DNA from: Xanthobacteraceae bacterium
GTDB lineage: Bacteria; Pseudomonadota; Alphaproteobacteria; Rhizobiales; Xanthobacteraceae
Direction of reading: 5' to 3'
NCBI GenBank assembly: GCA_004297465.1
Contig: SCUB01000019.1
Location: forward strand, 121,001 to 185,000
DNA length: 64,000 nucleotides
The position numbers and the translations under genes are program-made. Below the pieces are notes generated by a model, which was given only the letters and a program-made list of their open reading frames with translations, made no database searches and was not told the origin of the DNA. Shown piece after piece: positions 34,343 through 43,616 of this stretch (positions are counted from its first letter, which is position 1; each line of letters opens with the position of its first letter).

Positions 34343-35185
34343 TCAGGGCCGGCTTCGCGACTTCATGATGATGGCGTTGAGTTCGCCGCCATAGATGAAG
34401 ATCACGGCGATGAAATACAGGAACACCAGCGCGATCATCGGCGAGGCGAGGCCCGCATAGGTCGTGACATAGGCCTCGGCGAAGCGCGCCAGGTACTGGC
34501 TGAAGGCGGCGCCGGAGACGAGCGACAGGAGGATCGTCACGGCGATGCCGGGCGCGATTTCGGGCAGCCGGCGGCGTCCGGCGGGCAGCCATTTGTGCAC
34601 CATGACCAGCGTGACCACGAGGGCAACGGTGGCGATGGCATAGCGCGCCACGGTGAATGACGGCTCGACCGGTTCGAGCCACGGCAGGTAATGCCGTGCT
34701 GTCGCAAACAGCAGCGGCCCGAGCACGATGAGCAGCGCCAGCGCCAGCGCCACCACGGCCGCGATCAGCACATAGCCGACCGATTCCAGCCGCAGCATCC
34801 ACCACGAACGGTTCTCGGTGGCGTTGTAGGCGCGGTTGAGGGCGATGCGCAGGCTCTCGACGCCGTTGGCGGCGAAGTAGAGCGCCAGCACCACGCCGAT
34901 CGTCAGCACGCCGCCGCGCGCGGTGGTCAGCACGTTGTGGATTTCGCGCGCGATCGGCTCGGCGACCTGCTGCGGCCAGGTTTCGAGCAGAAGCTGGGCG
35001 GCCTGGTCGGCCAGCTCCTTCGAGCCGACGAACCCGGCCAGTGCGGTGACCACGATGAGGAACGGGAACAGCGCCATCAGCACCGAGAGCGCGATGTGGC
35101 TGGCGATGGCCCAGCCGTCGTCGGCGAGGAAGGCCTCGAACGCGCCCCATGCCATCCGAAGCCCGTAGCGAAGATGCCGCGTCAT
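34343..35185 (-). CDS. YihY/BrkB family membrane protein
   Basis: Inner-membrane protein of 280 residues with six predicted spans, of the YihY/virulence factor BrkB family (once wrongly called ribonuclease BN). Hallmarks are ASHIALSVLMALFPFLI near residue 30 and YAGLASPMIALVFLYFIAVI with FIYGGELNAIIM at the C-terminus. The molecular function is unknown. The start at 35185 gives MTRHLRYGLRMAWGAF, typical of the family; a longer version to 35215 is open. Confidence 0.87.
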   Translation of the reverse strand: MTRHLRYGLRMAWGAFEAFLADDGWAIASHIALSVLMALFPFLIVVTALAGFVGSKELADQAAQLLLETWPQQVAEPIAREIHNVLTTARGGVLTIGVVLALYFAANGVESLRIALNRAYNATENRSWWMLRLESVGYVLIAAVVALALALLIVLGPLLFATARHYLPWLEPVEPSFTVARYAIATVALVVTLVMVHKWLPAGRRRLPEIAPGIAVTILLSLVSGAAFSQYLARFAEAYVTTYAGLASPMIALVFLYFIAVIFIYGGELNAIIMKSRSRP

Positions 35186-35359
35186 GCTGATGGACCGGAC
35201 TGCCCCATGTGCCAAGGCTCACTGTGACGGCTTCGCCGCGGCCTTGCAACGGCCCGCCCCAGGCGTTTGCGCCCGTGGCAAGTTGCGATCCGGGGTGTTA
35301 AGGATTCGGGCGCGGACGCGGAAGGCAAATTTCACCGCGCCGGCTTCGACGGGTGCTTC

Positions 35360-35554
35360 ATGGCGGCGCTGATCAGCTACTACGTTCTGCCGGTCGCGCT
35401 CGGCGCGGTGGCGCTGGCGCTGCTGCTCGGCCTCTTCAACATGCTGCGCGGCGGCCCATCGACCGTGTCGCAGAAGCTGATGCGCTGGCGCGTGCTGCTG
35501 CAGCTCGTCGCCATCATTCTCGTCATGCTGGCGGTGTGGTCGCTCGGCCGCTGA
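35360..35554 (+). CDS. Twin-transmembrane HIG1-domain protein
   Basis: A 64-residue protein with two hydrophobic helices (about residues 4-26 and 44-61) and a connecting basic loop ending SQKLMRWRVLLQ, the pattern of HIG1 (hypoxia-induced) proteins. In mitochondria and some alphaproteobacteria these associate with cytochrome oxidase supercomplexes. The ATG at 35360 fits the family length. The cobalamin adenosyltransferase gene follows 31 bases downstream, an arrangement common in Hyphomicrobiales. Confidence 0.85.
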   Translation: MAALISYYVLPVALGAVALALLLGLFNMLRGGPSTVSQKLMRWRVLLQLVAIILVMLAVWSLGR

Positions 35555-35585
35555 GCCCGCCAAAGGCCCACGGGGGACATTCGCG

Positions 35586-36158
35586 ATGGTCACGCTCAAC
35601 CGCATCTACACCCGCACCGGCGACGACGGCACCACCGCGCTCGGCAGCGGCGAGCGGCGGCCGAAATCCGACCTGCGCGTCGCCGCCTACGGCACCATCG
35701 ACGAAACCAACGCGGCGCTCGGCGTGGCGCGCCTGCACACCGCGGGGGCGGCCGTCATCGACGCCATGCTGGCGCGCATCCAGAACGACCTGTTCGACAT
35801 CGGCGCCGACCTCTGCGTGCCGCAGCGTGAGGGCAAGGCGGAGCGGCTGCGGCTTGCCGCAAGTCAAGTCGAGCGCCTTGAGCATGACATCGATGCGCTT
35901 AACGCGCGCCTGGCGCCGCTGACCTCGTTCGTGCTGCCCGGCGGCACGCCCGGCGCGGCCTACCTGCATCTGGCGCGCACCCTGTGCCGGCGCGCGGAAC
36001 GGCTGATCGTCGAGCTGGCGGCCCGGCCCGGGGAGCCGGTCAACCCACTGTTGGTCAGCTATATCAATAGATTGTCGGACTTCCTGTTCGTCGCCTCCCG
36101 CGCCCTCAACGACAACGGCGCCGGCGACGTGCTGTGGGTGCCGGGCGCCCATCGCTAG
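35586..36158 (+). CDS. Cob(I)yrinic acid a,c-diamide adenosyltransferase (PduO type)
   Basis: ATP:cob(I)alamin adenosyltransferase of 190 residues that makes adenosylcobalamin in the cytoplasm. Family motifs are the N-terminal RIYTRTGDDGTTALGSGERR (about residues 6-25), the AYGTIDETNAALG segment, and RTLCRRAERLIVEL with INRLSDFLFVASR near the end. Type assignment (PduO rather than CobA) is clear from these. It is followed after 208 bases by etfB. Confidence 0.92.
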   Translation: MVTLNRIYTRTGDDGTTALGSGERRPKSDLRVAAYGTIDETNAALGVARLHTAGAAVIDAMLARIQNDLFDIGADLCVPQREGKAERLRLAASQVERLEHDIDALNARLAPLTSFVLPGGTPGAAYLHLARTLCRRAERLIVELAARPGEPVNPLLVSYINRLSDFLFVASRALNDNGAGDVLWVPGAHR

Positions 36159-36300
36159 GCGGAGGTGGAGCGGCGATCCTTCGGCCGCCGGATCGCTCTG
36201 GGCGGCCAGGGCTTTTGCCTTGTGCGCCATTCTCCATTAATGAGGCGCGCGACCGCCGCCCGGGCCATTGACCGGACGGGTAAAATTGACGCGTTCCGCG

Positions 36301-36329
36301 TTGACACCTGCTTGGCGCCGCCATTAGGT
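36301..36329 (+). promoter_or_regulatory. Possible promoter of etfBA
   Basis: TTGACA (36301-36306) is followed after 17 bases by TTAGGT (36324-36329), about 38 bases before the etfB start. The -10 match is weak. Confidence 0.3.
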
Positions 36330-36366
36330 TCGCGCGCCATCGAGCAGGCTGCGAGGGGAGACAAAA

Positions 36367-37116
36367 TTGAAGGTTCTGGTGCCGGTCAAGCGGGTCGTTG
36401 ACTACAACGTCAAGATCCGCGTCAAAAGCGACGGTTCGGGCGTCGAGCTTGCCAACATCAAGATGTCGATGAACCCCTTCGACGAGATCGCCGTCGAGGA
36501 GGCGCTGCGCCTCAAGGAAGCCGGCAAGGCCACCGAAGTGGTGTGCGTGTCGGTTGGCCCGGCGCAGGCCTCCGAAACCATCCGCACCGGCCTCGCCATG
36601 GGCGCCGACCGCGGCATCCTGGTCAAGGTCGAGGGCGCGGTCGAGCCGCTGGCGGTCGCCAAGCTGCTCAAGGCCATCGCCGACGAGGAAAAGCCCCGCC
36701 TGATCATCATGGGCAAGCAGGCGATCGACGATGACTGCAACCAGACCGGGCAGATGCTCGCCGCCCTCCTCGGCTGGTCGCAGGGGACCTTCGCCTCCAA
36801 GCTCGCCGTCGACGGCGCCGATTTCCTCGTCACCCGCGAGGTCGACGGCGGCCTGCAGACCGTGCGCCTCAAGGGGCCGGCGATCGTCACCACCGACCTG
36901 CGCCTCAACGAGCCGCGCTACGCCAGCCTGCCCAACATCATGAAGGCCAAGAAGAAGCCGATTGATGAAAAGACGGCGGACCAGTACGGCGTCGATCTGG
37001 CGCCCCGCCTCGAAATCCTCAGGACCGCGGAGCCCGCCGGCCGCAAGGCGGGCGTCAAAGTCGGCTCGGTCGCCGAACTGGTCGCCAAGCTCAAGAACGA
37101 AGCCGGGGTTCTGTAA
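36367..37116 (+). CDS. etfB: Electron transfer flavoprotein subunit beta
   Basis: Beta subunit of the soluble FAD/AMP electron carrier that takes electrons from acyl-CoA dehydrogenases to the quinone pool through ETF:QO. It has 249 residues. The start is a TTG at 36367, which gives the conserved N-terminus [20 protein letters not shown]; there is no ATG or GTG at that place, and GAGGGGAGA lies upstream. The signature [10 protein letters not shown] and [20 protein letters not shown] with [12 protein letters not shown] are present. The stop overlaps the etfA start by one base (TAATG). Confidence 0.93.
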   Translation: MKVLVPVKRVVDYNVKIRVKSDGSGVELANIKMSMNPFDEIAVEEALRLKEAGKATEVVCVSVGPAQASETIRTGLAMGADRGILVKVEGAVEPLAVAKLLKAIADEEKPRLIIMGKQAIDDDCNQTGQMLAALLGWSQGTFASKLAVDGADFLVTREVDGGLQTVRLKGPAIVTTDLRLNEPRYASLPNIMKAKKKPIDEKTADQYGVDLAPRLEILRTAEPAGRKAGVKVGSVAELVAKLKNEAGVL

Positions 37117-38060
37117 TGACGACGCTTTTGATCGCCGAACACGACAACGCCACCCTCAAGGAAGCCACCGCCAAGGCGCTGAGCGCCGCGCTCGCGCTCG
37201 GCGGCGAGGTCCATGTACTGGTCGCCGGCACCGGCTGCGCCGCGGTGGCCGAGACCGCCGCCAGGCTCAAGGACGTCACGAAGGTGCTGGTCGCCGACGG
37301 CGCGGCCTATGGCCATGACGTCGCCGAGCCGCTCGCCGCCCTGATCGTTTCGCTGGCCGGTTCCTATGACGCCATCGTCGCGCCGGCCACCTCGCGCGCC
37401 AAGAATGTGATGCCGCGCGTCGCCGCGCTGCTCGACGTCATGCAGGTGTCGGAAATCACCAAGGTGGTGGCGCCGGACACCTTCGAGCGGCCGATCTATG
37501 CCGGCAACGCCATCCAGACCGTGAAGGCGAAGGACGCCAAGAAGGTCATCACCGTGCGCACCTCGACGTTCCAGGTGGCGGGCGAGGGCGGCGCGGCGGC
37601 GGTCGAGACGGTTGCCGCGGCGGCCGATCCGGCGCTGTCGTCGTTCGTCAGCGAGGAACTGGCAAAGAGCGACCGACCGGAACTGACCTCGGCCAAGATC
37701 ATCATTTCCGGCGGCCGCGCCATGCAGAGCCGCGAGAACTTCACCAAGTACATCGAACCGGTGGCCGACAAGCTCGGCGCCGGCGTCGGCGCCTCGCGCG
37801 CCGCGGTCGATGCCGGCTACGCGCCCAACGACTGGCAGGTCGGCCAGACCGGCAAGGTGGTGGCCCCGGAGCTGTACATCGCCGTCGGCATTTCCGGCGC
37901 GATCCAGCATCTGGCCGGCATGAAGGATTCCAAGGTGATTGTCGCCATCAACAAGGACGAGGAGGCGCCGATCTTCCAGGTCGCCGACTACGGCCTGGTG
38001 GCCGATCTCTATCAGGCGCTGCCGGAACTCAACGAGGAACTCGGCAAGCTGGTGCGGTGA
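37116..38060 (+). CDS. etfA: Electron transfer flavoprotein subunit alpha
   Basis: Alpha subunit of the electron transfer flavoprotein, 314 residues, forming a heterodimer with EtfB. The C-terminal FAD-binding domain shows [20 protein letters not shown] (about residues 228-247), then a stretch ending [16 protein letters not shown] (about residues 255-270). It starts on the overlapping TAATG with etfB. A strong terminator overlaps its stop, so hbd downstream has its own transcript. Confidence 0.94.
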   Translation: MTTLLIAEHDNATLKEATAKALSAALALGGEVHVLVAGTGCAAVAETAARLKDVTKVLVADGAAYGHDVAEPLAALIVSLAGSYDAIVAPATSRAKNVMPRVAALLDVMQVSEITKVVAPDTFERPIYAGNAIQTVKAKDAKKVITVRTSTFQVAGEGGAAAVETVAAAADPALSSFVSEELAKSDRPELTSAKIIISGGRAMQSRENFTKYIEPVADKLGAGVGASRAAVDAGYAPNDWQVGQTGKVVAPELYIAVGISGAIQHLAGMKDSKVIVAINKDEEAPIFQVADYGLVADLYQALPELNEELGKLVR

Positions 38061-38080
38061 CGCCACGGCGCGCTTTTTTT
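38052..38080 (+). terminator. Rho-independent terminator overlapping the etfA stop
   Basis: A stem GTGC-x-GTG / CAC-x-GCGC (38052-38072, one G-G mismatch) with a four-base loop is followed by a run of seven T (38074-38080). The hairpin includes the etfA stop codon. Confidence 0.65.
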
Positions 38081-38259
38081 ACGCGAACGCCGGTGGCGGA
38101 TTGCGCGGAACCGCGTAAGATAAAAGATTGCGGGCCGGCCGCTGCCGCCGGATCGCCAGGTTTCCCTCCCGCCCGACCCTGTCGGGCCGGCCCGCTTCAA
38201 GCCGGGCCGTTTCATCAGCCAGGCCGTTCATAAAGCCAGGATTCTGTTAGGTCATATCC

Positions 38260-39141
38260 ATGTCCCTCAATATCAGGAAAATCGGTGTGGTCGGTGCCGG
38301 CCAGATGGGCAGCGGCATCGCTCATGTCTGCGCGGTAGCCGGTTACGACGTCCGGCTCAACGACATGGCGCCGGAGCGCATCAAGTCCGCGCTCGCGACC
38401 ATCAACGGCAATCTGGCGCGGCAGGTTTCCAAGAACATCATCACCGAGAATGTCCGCAAGGCCGCGGTCGCGCATATCCAGGGCGCGGAAACCTTCGACG
38501 ACCTGGCCGACTGCGATCTCGTCATCGAGTCGGCGGTCGAGAAGGAAGACGTCAAGCGCAAGATCTTCCACGACCTGTGCGCCTCGCTCAAGCCCGAGGC
38601 CATCATCGGCTCCAACACCTCGTCGCTGTCGATCACGCGCCTTGCGGCGGCCACCGACCGGCCGGAAAAGTTCATCGGCATTCACTTCATGAATCCGGTG
38701 CCGCTGATGGAGCTGGTCGAGCTGATCCGCGGCATCGCCACCGACGACGTCACCTTCGAGGCCGCCAAGGCGCTGGTCGTCAAGCTCGGCAAGCACATCG
38801 CCGTGTCCGAGGATTTCCCCGCCTTCATCGTCAACCGCATCCTGCTGCCGATGATCAACGAGGCGATCTACACGCTCTATGAGGGCGTCGGCACGGTGGA
38901 GGCCATCGATACCGCCATGAAGCTCGGCGCGCACCACCCGATGGGACCGCTGGAGCTGGCCGACTTCATCGGCCTCGACACCTGCCTGTCCATCATGCAG
39001 GTGCTGCACGAGGGGCTGGCCGATTCCAAGTACCGGCCGTGTCCGCTGCTGGTGAAATACGTCGAGGCCGGCTGGCTCGGCCGCAAGACCCAGCGCGGCT
39101 TCTATGACTATCGCGGCGACAAGCCGATGCCGACCCGCTAG
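38260..39141 (+). CDS. hbd: 3-hydroxybutyryl-CoA dehydrogenase
   Basis: NAD-dependent 3-hydroxyacyl-CoA dehydrogenase of 293 residues, acting in short-chain fatty-acid oxidation or the butyryl-CoA route. The nucleotide-binding motif GAGQMGSGIA is at residues 10-19. The catalytic His lies in GIHFMNPVPLMELVEL (about residue 144) with the Glu partner downstream. The C-terminal helical domain has LADFIGLDTCLSIMQVLHEG. It follows etfA after 199 bases and is likely part of the same catabolic function, though separately transcribed. Confidence 0.93.
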   Translation: MSLNIRKIGVVGAGQMGSGIAHVCAVAGYDVRLNDMAPERIKSALATINGNLARQVSKNIITENVRKAAVAHIQGAETFDDLADCDLVIESAVEKEDVKRKIFHDLCASLKPEAIIGSNTSSLSITRLAAATDRPEKFIGIHFMNPVPLMELVELIRGIATDDVTFEAAKALVVKLGKHIAVSEDFPAFIVNRILLPMINEAIYTLYEGVGTVEAIDTAMKLGAHHPMGPLELADFIGLDTCLSIMQVLHEGLADSKYRPCPLLVKYVEAGWLGRKTQRGFYDYRGDKPMPTR

Positions 39142-39172
39142 CGCGCCAGATCAGGACGGACACCACCGGCCG

Positions 39173-39199
39173 GCCTTGCCCCCCGCAAAGGGGCGAGGC
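39173..39199 (+). terminator. Hairpin after hbd
   Basis: Arms GCCTTGCCCC (39173-39182) and GGGGCGAGGC (39190-39199) pair over ten positions with one G-T wobble and a seven-base loop. Only a TTAA follows, so it is a moderately likely terminator. Confidence 0.5.
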
Positions 39200-39276
39200 T
39201 TAACGGCACGTTTACGCGTCAGGCGCAAGGGTGGGGAAAACGTCTTTCGCCAACTCGGGAAGCCCGGCGACCGGCC

Positions 39277-39603
39277 ATGGCCATCAACAGCGTTTCCTTC
39301 TGGCAGCAGAACCAGAACTGGCGCGCGCGGCAGCAGGATCTGGCCGACCAGCTCGATCTGATGAGCGCGCTGACCCAGAAGATGGCCGACGCCAACGCCG
39401 GCCTGGCCTCCGGCAAGGCCAACCTGGTGGGCCAGGCCGTTCTCAAGCGCGTCACCCAGGAGGCCAAGTCCAAGGCGCTGGAGCAGGCCGCCGCCGCCGA
39501 GAAGGCGGCCGCCGACGACAAGGAAACACAGGCGTTGCAGGATCGCACCGCGCTGCCCGACTACATCCAGGTTCTGGTCACGCGGTTTAACGTGCTGGCC
39601 TAG
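39277..39603 (+). CDS. Small soluble protein of unknown function
   Basis: A 108-residue protein with no signal peptide or membrane span. It starts MAINSVSFWQQNQNWRARQQ, then has an Ala/Lys/Glu-rich helical middle (about residues 60-85) and ends in DYIQVLVTRFNVLA. The Gln/Asn-rich start followed by an all-helical body vaguely recalls small flagellar or secreted coiled-coil proteins, but I do not recognise a family. A weak ribosome site precedes the ATG. It is bounded by the hbd hairpin upstream and a long bulged hairpin shared with tlpA downstream, so it is probably its own unit. Confidence 0.65.
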   Translation: MAINSVSFWQQNQNWRARQQDLADQLDLMSALTQKMADANAGLASGKANLVGQAVLKRVTQEAKSKALEQAAAAEKAAADDKETQALQDRTALPDYIQVLVTRFNVLA

Positions 39604-39626
39604 GCGCCGGCCTAGGGCGCCAGCAC
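39592..39626. terminator. Long bulged hairpin between convergent small ORF and tlpA
   Basis: GTGCTGGC (39592-39599) pairs with GCCAGCAC (39619-39626), and CTAGGC (39600-39605) pairs with GCCTAG (39610-39615) over a four-base loop, with a GGC bulge. It contains both stop codons and two CCTAGG palindromes. It is symmetric and could terminate both transcripts. Confidence 0.6.
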
Positions 39627-40298
39627 CGCGCCGATCACCCTGAGGGCGTCGTCGCTCGCCCATTCCGCCGGGCCCGCCAGCATGGCGATCTCGCAACCCG
39701 CGCCGTCGATGAGGATCGAGGTCGGCATGCCCGGCGCCCGGCCGATGGCCTTGAGATCCTGGAAGATCCGGGCCTTGTTGTCGCTGAAATAGCGCAGCCG
39801 GGTGACGCCGGTTTCCTGAAGCCAGGCCTTCGGCTTGTCGGGGTCGCGGGTGTCGATGTTGACCGCCACCACCTCGAAGCGTTCGCCACCGAGCTTCGTT
39901 TGCAGGGCGTCGAGCGCCGGCATCTCCTTGCGGCATGGCACGCACCAGGTCGTCCACAGGTTCAGGAGCACGGTCCGGCCGCGCCACTCCGTCAGGGAGC
40001 GCGGGCGGCCGTCGGCGTCGTGGAACGCCAGGTCGGGGATCGCCAGCGGCGCCGCTGCCGGGGTCAGCGCCGCGACCTCACCGCGGACAAGGGGCGCGAT
40101 CCGGCGCGCGGTCTCGACCGCCGGACGGCAGGCGGCGGCCCCGTCCGCATTGCGCTTGAGGCCGCCGATCCCGTATATCCCGGCGAACCCGAGCGCGGCG
40201 GCGGCGGCAACCGCGGCGACCGCAAGGCCGGCGCGGCGCGAGCCGGCCGGGGCCGGGGCGGGGGGATGGGATTGGCGGGGCGTCGGATCGGGGGTCAT
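39612..40298 (-). CDS. tlpA: TlpA family thiol:disulfide oxidoreductase
   Basis: Membrane-anchored periplasmic thioredoxin of 228 residues. A cytoplasmic Pro-rich head and one span (about residues 24-44) precede a thioredoxin domain with W118-C119-V-P-C122 and cis-Pro P192. The extra Cys pair C57 and C202 matches the structural disulfide known in Bradyrhizobium TlpA, which reduces the copper centre of cytochrome oxidase assembly factors. It is divergent from argH, an order familiar from Bradyrhizobium and Rhodopseudomonas. Confidence 0.9.
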   Translation of the reverse strand: MTPDPTPRQSHPPAPAPAGSRRAGLAVAAVAAAAALGFAGIYGIGGLKRNADGAAACRPAVETARRIAPLVRGEVAALTPAAAPLAIPDLAFHDADGRPRSLTEWRGRTVLLNLWTTWCVPCRKEMPALDALQTKLGGERFEVVAVNIDTRDPDKPKAWLQETGVTRLRYFSDNKARIFQDLKAIGRAPGMPTSILIDGAGCEIAMLAGPAEWASDDALRVIGAVLAP

Positions 40299-40431
40299 CG
40301 GTCGGCTCGTCCTTTGCAGGGAAAATGTGGTCGCCGTCGGGCAACCGACAGTCTTACGGTGGGACGGCGGATTTCATAGTCCATTCGGCGCCGGGTGGGT
40401 ATGAAGAGACGGGTCGGGGAGGGCGTGGACC

Positions 40432-41829
40432 ATGAGCAACAAGATGTGGGGCGGTCGCTTCAGCACTGGCCCCGACGCCGTCATGGAGGAGATCAACGTC
40501 TCGATCGACGTCGATCGCCACCTCTATGCGCAGGACATCGCCGCCTCCAAGGCCCATGCAGCCATGCTGGCGGGGCAGGGCATCATCGCCGCCGAGGACG
40601 CCGACGCCATTGCGCGCGGCCTCGACACGATCCTGGCCGAGATCGAGGCCGGCACCTTCACCTTCAAGCGCGCGCTCGAAGACATCCACATGAACGTCGA
40701 GGGCCGGCTCGCCGAGATGATCGGCGCGGCGGCGGGACGGCTGCACACCGCGCGCTCGCGCAACGATCAGGTCGCGACCGACTTCCGGCTGTGGGTGCGC
40801 GACAGCATCGACGCCATCGATGCGGCGCTCGGCGACTACCAGCGCGCGCTCGCCGAGCGGGCGCTCGAGCATGCCGACACCGTGATGCCGGGCTTCACCC
40901 ATTTGCAGACGGCGCAGCCGGTGACCTTCGGCCATCATTTGATGGCCTATGTCGAGATGGCGGCGCGCGACCGCGGCCGCTTCGCCGACGCGCGCACCCG
41001 CCTCAACGAAAGCCCGCTCGGCGCCGCGGCGCTGGCCGGCACGTCGTTTCCGCTCGACCGCGAGCGCACCGCGCGCGCGCTCGGCTTCGACCGCCCGATG
41101 GCCAACTCGCTCGACGCGGTGTCCGATCGCGACTTCGTGCTCGAAACGCTGGCGGCGGCCTCGATCGCCTCGGTGCATCTGTCGCGCTTCGCCGAGGAGA
41201 TCGTGATCTGGACCTCGCCGCTGGTGGGTCTGATCCGCCTGTCCGACCGCTTCACCACCGGCTCGTCGATCATGCCGCAGAAGCGCAATCCCGATGCCGC
41301 CGAGCTGGTGCGCGCCAAGACCGGGCGCATCATCGGCGCGCTCAACGCGCTGCTCATCGTCATGAAGGGGCTGCCGCTCGCCTACCAGAAGGACATGCAG
41401 GAGGACAAGCAGGGCACCATCGAGGCGCTGGGCGCGCTGGCGCTGGCGCTCGCCGCCATGACCGGCATGGTGCGCGACCTGGTGCCCGACGCGGCGCGCA
41501 TGAAGAAGGCGGCCGGCGAAGGCTACGCCACCGCCACCGATCTCGCCGACTGGCTGGTGCGCGAGCTGAAGATGCCGTTCCGCGAGGCCCATCACGTCAC
41601 CGGCCGCATCGTCGCGCGCGCGTCCGAAGCCGGCGTGCCGCTGCACCGGCTCGCGCTCGCCGCCATGCGCGAGATCGAGCCGCGTATCACGGAAGCGGTG
41701 TTCGACGTGCTGTCGGTGCAAAGCTCGGTGAAAAGCCGGACCAGCTTCGGCGGCACCGCGCCGAAAAACGTCCGTGCCCAGGCCAGGGCCTGGCTGCGGC
41801 GGCTCGACAAGGATCGGAAGGCAACCTGA
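40432..41829 (+). CDS. argH: Argininosuccinate lyase
   Basis: Last enzyme of arginine synthesis, 465 residues, splitting argininosuccinate to arginine and fumarate. It has the fumarase/aspartase superfamily signature [11 protein letters not shown] (about residues 279-289), the [13 protein letters not shown] segment near residue 105 and TLQ-like [17 protein letters not shown] near residue 156. The ATG at 40432 gives [10 protein letters not shown], the standard family start. It heads the argH-lptM-lysA group. Confidence 0.95.
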   Translation: MSNKMWGGRFSTGPDAVMEEINVSIDVDRHLYAQDIAASKAHAAMLAGQGIIAAEDADAIARGLDTILAEIEAGTFTFKRALEDIHMNVEGRLAEMIGAAAGRLHTARSRNDQVATDFRLWVRDSIDAIDAALGDYQRALAERALEHADTVMPGFTHLQTAQPVTFGHHLMAYVEMAARDRGRFADARTRLNESPLGAAALAGTSFPLDRERTARALGFDRPMANSLDAVSDRDFVLETLAAASIASVHLSRFAEEIVIWTSPLVGLIRLSDRFTTGSSIMPQKRNPDAAELVRAKTGRIIGALNALLIVMKGLPLAYQKDMQEDKQGTIEALGALALALAAMTGMVRDLVPDAARMKKAAGEGYATATDLADWLVRELKMPFREAHHVTGRIVARASEAGVPLHRLALAAMREIEPRITEAVFDVLSVQSSVKSRTSFGGTAPKNVRAQARAWLRRLDKDRKAT

Positions 41830-41952
41830 CGGGATGCCGATTTTTGCCGCCCGCGGGGGTCGCCAGAGCGAGGCGATTTGGCTAGGGTGGCGCCGCTTTT
41901 ACCCCATGGAATGCTTTTGCCCCTGCAAGCCATGGCCCTCAGGAGTGCCGAC

Positions 41953-42219
41953 GTGATCCCTCCCGCTAGCAAGACCTGCCGCCGCCCCGTCCTCGGCCGT
42001 CCGGCGCTGATCGCGGCGCTGGCCGTCGTGGCGCTGGCGCTGGCCGGTTGCGGGCGTAAAAGCGGCCTCGATGCGCCGCCCGGCGCCGCGGCCGAGCCCC
42101 CGCCCCAGAGCGCGTCTCCGGCCTGGTCGAGCCCGGCCGGCACCCTTGCGCCGGCTCCGCCGTCCGCCAACGCCCCGGCGCCGGACAAGCGCATCTTCCT
42201 GGACACGCTGCTCAACTAA
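41953..42219 (+). CDS. lptM: LPS translocon maturation lipoprotein (LptM/YifL-like)
   Basis: Small lipoprotein of 88 residues. A signal peptide with basic N-region ends in the lipobox LAGC (Cys at residue 33), immediately followed by the LptM-type GRKSGLD stretch and a Pro/Ala-rich tail. In E. coli LptM assists oxidation of the LptD outer-membrane protein. The GTG at 41953 is chosen because AGGAG lies seven bases upstream; ATGs further up (41911, 41932) are possible. It sits between argH and lysA, its usual place in alphaproteobacteria. Confidence 0.85.
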   Translation: MIPPASKTCRRPVLGRPALIAALAVVALALAGCGRKSGLDAPPGAAAEPPPQSASPAWSSPAGTLAPAPPSANAPAPDKRIFLDTLLN

Positions 42220-42227
42220 AGCGCGCC

Positions 42228-43493
42228 ATGCACCATTTCGACTACCGCGATGGCGAACTGCACGCCGAGGACGTGAACCTCACGCGTCTCGCCGCGGCGG
42301 TCGGCACGCCGTTCTATGCCTATTCCACCGCCACCCTGACACGCCATTACCAGGTATTCGCCGACGCCTTCGCCGGGGCCAACGCGCTGATCTGCTACGC
42401 CATGAAGGCGAACTCCAACCAGTCGGTGCTGCGCACGCTGGCTCGCCTCGGCGCCGGCGCCGACGTCGTCTCGGGCGGCGAACTGCAGCGCGCCCGCGCC
42501 GCCGGCATCGCGCCGGAAAAAATCCTGTTCTCCGGCGTCGGCAAGACCGAGGCCGAACTGCGGCTGGCGCTCGCCGAGAACATCCTGTGCATCAACGTCG
42601 AATCCGAGCCGGAGCTGGAGCTGGTGTCGCGGCTCGCGCAGGAGACGGGCCGCGATGCGCGCATCTCGCTGCGCGTCAATCCCGACATCGACGCCCGCAC
42701 CCACGCCAAGATCTCCACCGGCAGGGCGGAGAACAAGTTCGGCATTCCGCTAAGCCGCGCGCGAACCGTCTACGCCCATGCCGCCACGCTTCCCGGCCTG
42801 CGCGTCACCGGCGTCGACATGCATATCGGCAGCCAGATCATCGAGCTCGAGCCGTTCGCCGCCGCGTTCGCGCTGCTGGCCGATTTCGTGCGCGCGCTAC
42901 GCGCCGACGGCCATGCCATCAGCCATATCGATTTCGGCGGCGGCCTCGGCATCCCCTACCATTCCGACCGCGACGCGCCGCCCGACCCGTCCGCCTACGC
43001 CGCGATCGTCAGGAACGCGGTGCGCGATCTCAACTGCGCGCTGATCTTCGAGCCGGGCCGGCTCATCGTCGGCAATTCCGGCATCCTGGTGACGCGCGTC
43101 GTCTACGTGAAGCGCGGCGAGGCCAAGACCTTCGTCATCGTCGACGCGGCGATGAACGACCTGGTGCGGCCGACGCTGTATGAGGCCCATCACGACATCG
43201 TTCCGGTGCGCGCGCCGGCGCCCTCGGCGCGCTCAATCGTCGCCGACGTGGTCGGGCCGGTATGCGAGACCGGCGATTATCTCGCGCTCGGGCGCACCAT
43301 GCCCGAGCCGCGCGCCGGCGATCTTCTGGCGGTGATGACGGCGGGCGCCTATGGCGCGGTGCAGGCCGGCACCTACAACACGCGGCCCCTGGTGCCCGAG
43401 GTGCTGGTCAACGGCGCGCAGCATGCGCTCATACGCCCGCGTCTCGGGGTCGAGGAACTGATCGCGCTCGACCGCCTGGCGCCATGGCTGTGA
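42228..43493 (+). CDS. lysA: Diaminopimelate decarboxylase
   Basis: PLP-dependent enzyme of 421 residues that makes lysine from meso-diaminopimelate. The PLP Lys is in CYAMKANSN (about residue 60). The TIM-barrel continues through DMHIGSQI (about residue 200), and the C-terminal barrel has YGAVQAGTYNTRP with the active-site CETGD loop near residue 345. It begins eight bases after lptM, and the argH-lptM-lysA trio looks like one operon. Confidence 0.95.
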   Translation: MHHFDYRDGELHAEDVNLTRLAAAVGTPFYAYSTATLTRHYQVFADAFAGANALICYAMKANSNQSVLRTLARLGAGADVVSGGELQRARAAGIAPEKILFSGVGKTEAELRLALAENILCINVESEPELELVSRLAQETGRDARISLRVNPDIDARTHAKISTGRAENKFGIPLSRARTVYAHAATLPGLRVTGVDMHIGSQIIELEPFAAAFALLADFVRALRADGHAISHIDFGGGLGIPYHSDRDAPPDPSAYAAIVRNAVRDLNCALIFEPGRLIVGNSGILVTRVVYVKRGEAKTFVIVDAAMNDLVRPTLYEAHHDIVPVRAPAPSARSIVADVVGPVCETGDYLALGRTMPEPRAGDLLAVMTAGAYGAVQAGTYNTRPLVPEVLVNGAQHALIRPRLGVEELIALDRLAPWL

Positions 43494-43616
43494 TGTTCGC
43501 GGTCACGATTTCCTGAACACGGCCGGGGCCGCGCGCTCCGCCGCGTGCCTCACCTCCGCCACCATGGTAGGTTGGGCTTGGCTTTGCGTGGGACGCGCCG
43601 CCGCCGTCATTCCCCC

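Noticed and set aside
34343..35185. YihY-family gene as ribonuclease BN
   Set aside because: That name came from an early mistaken assignment; the protein is a six-span membrane protein without nuclease motifs.
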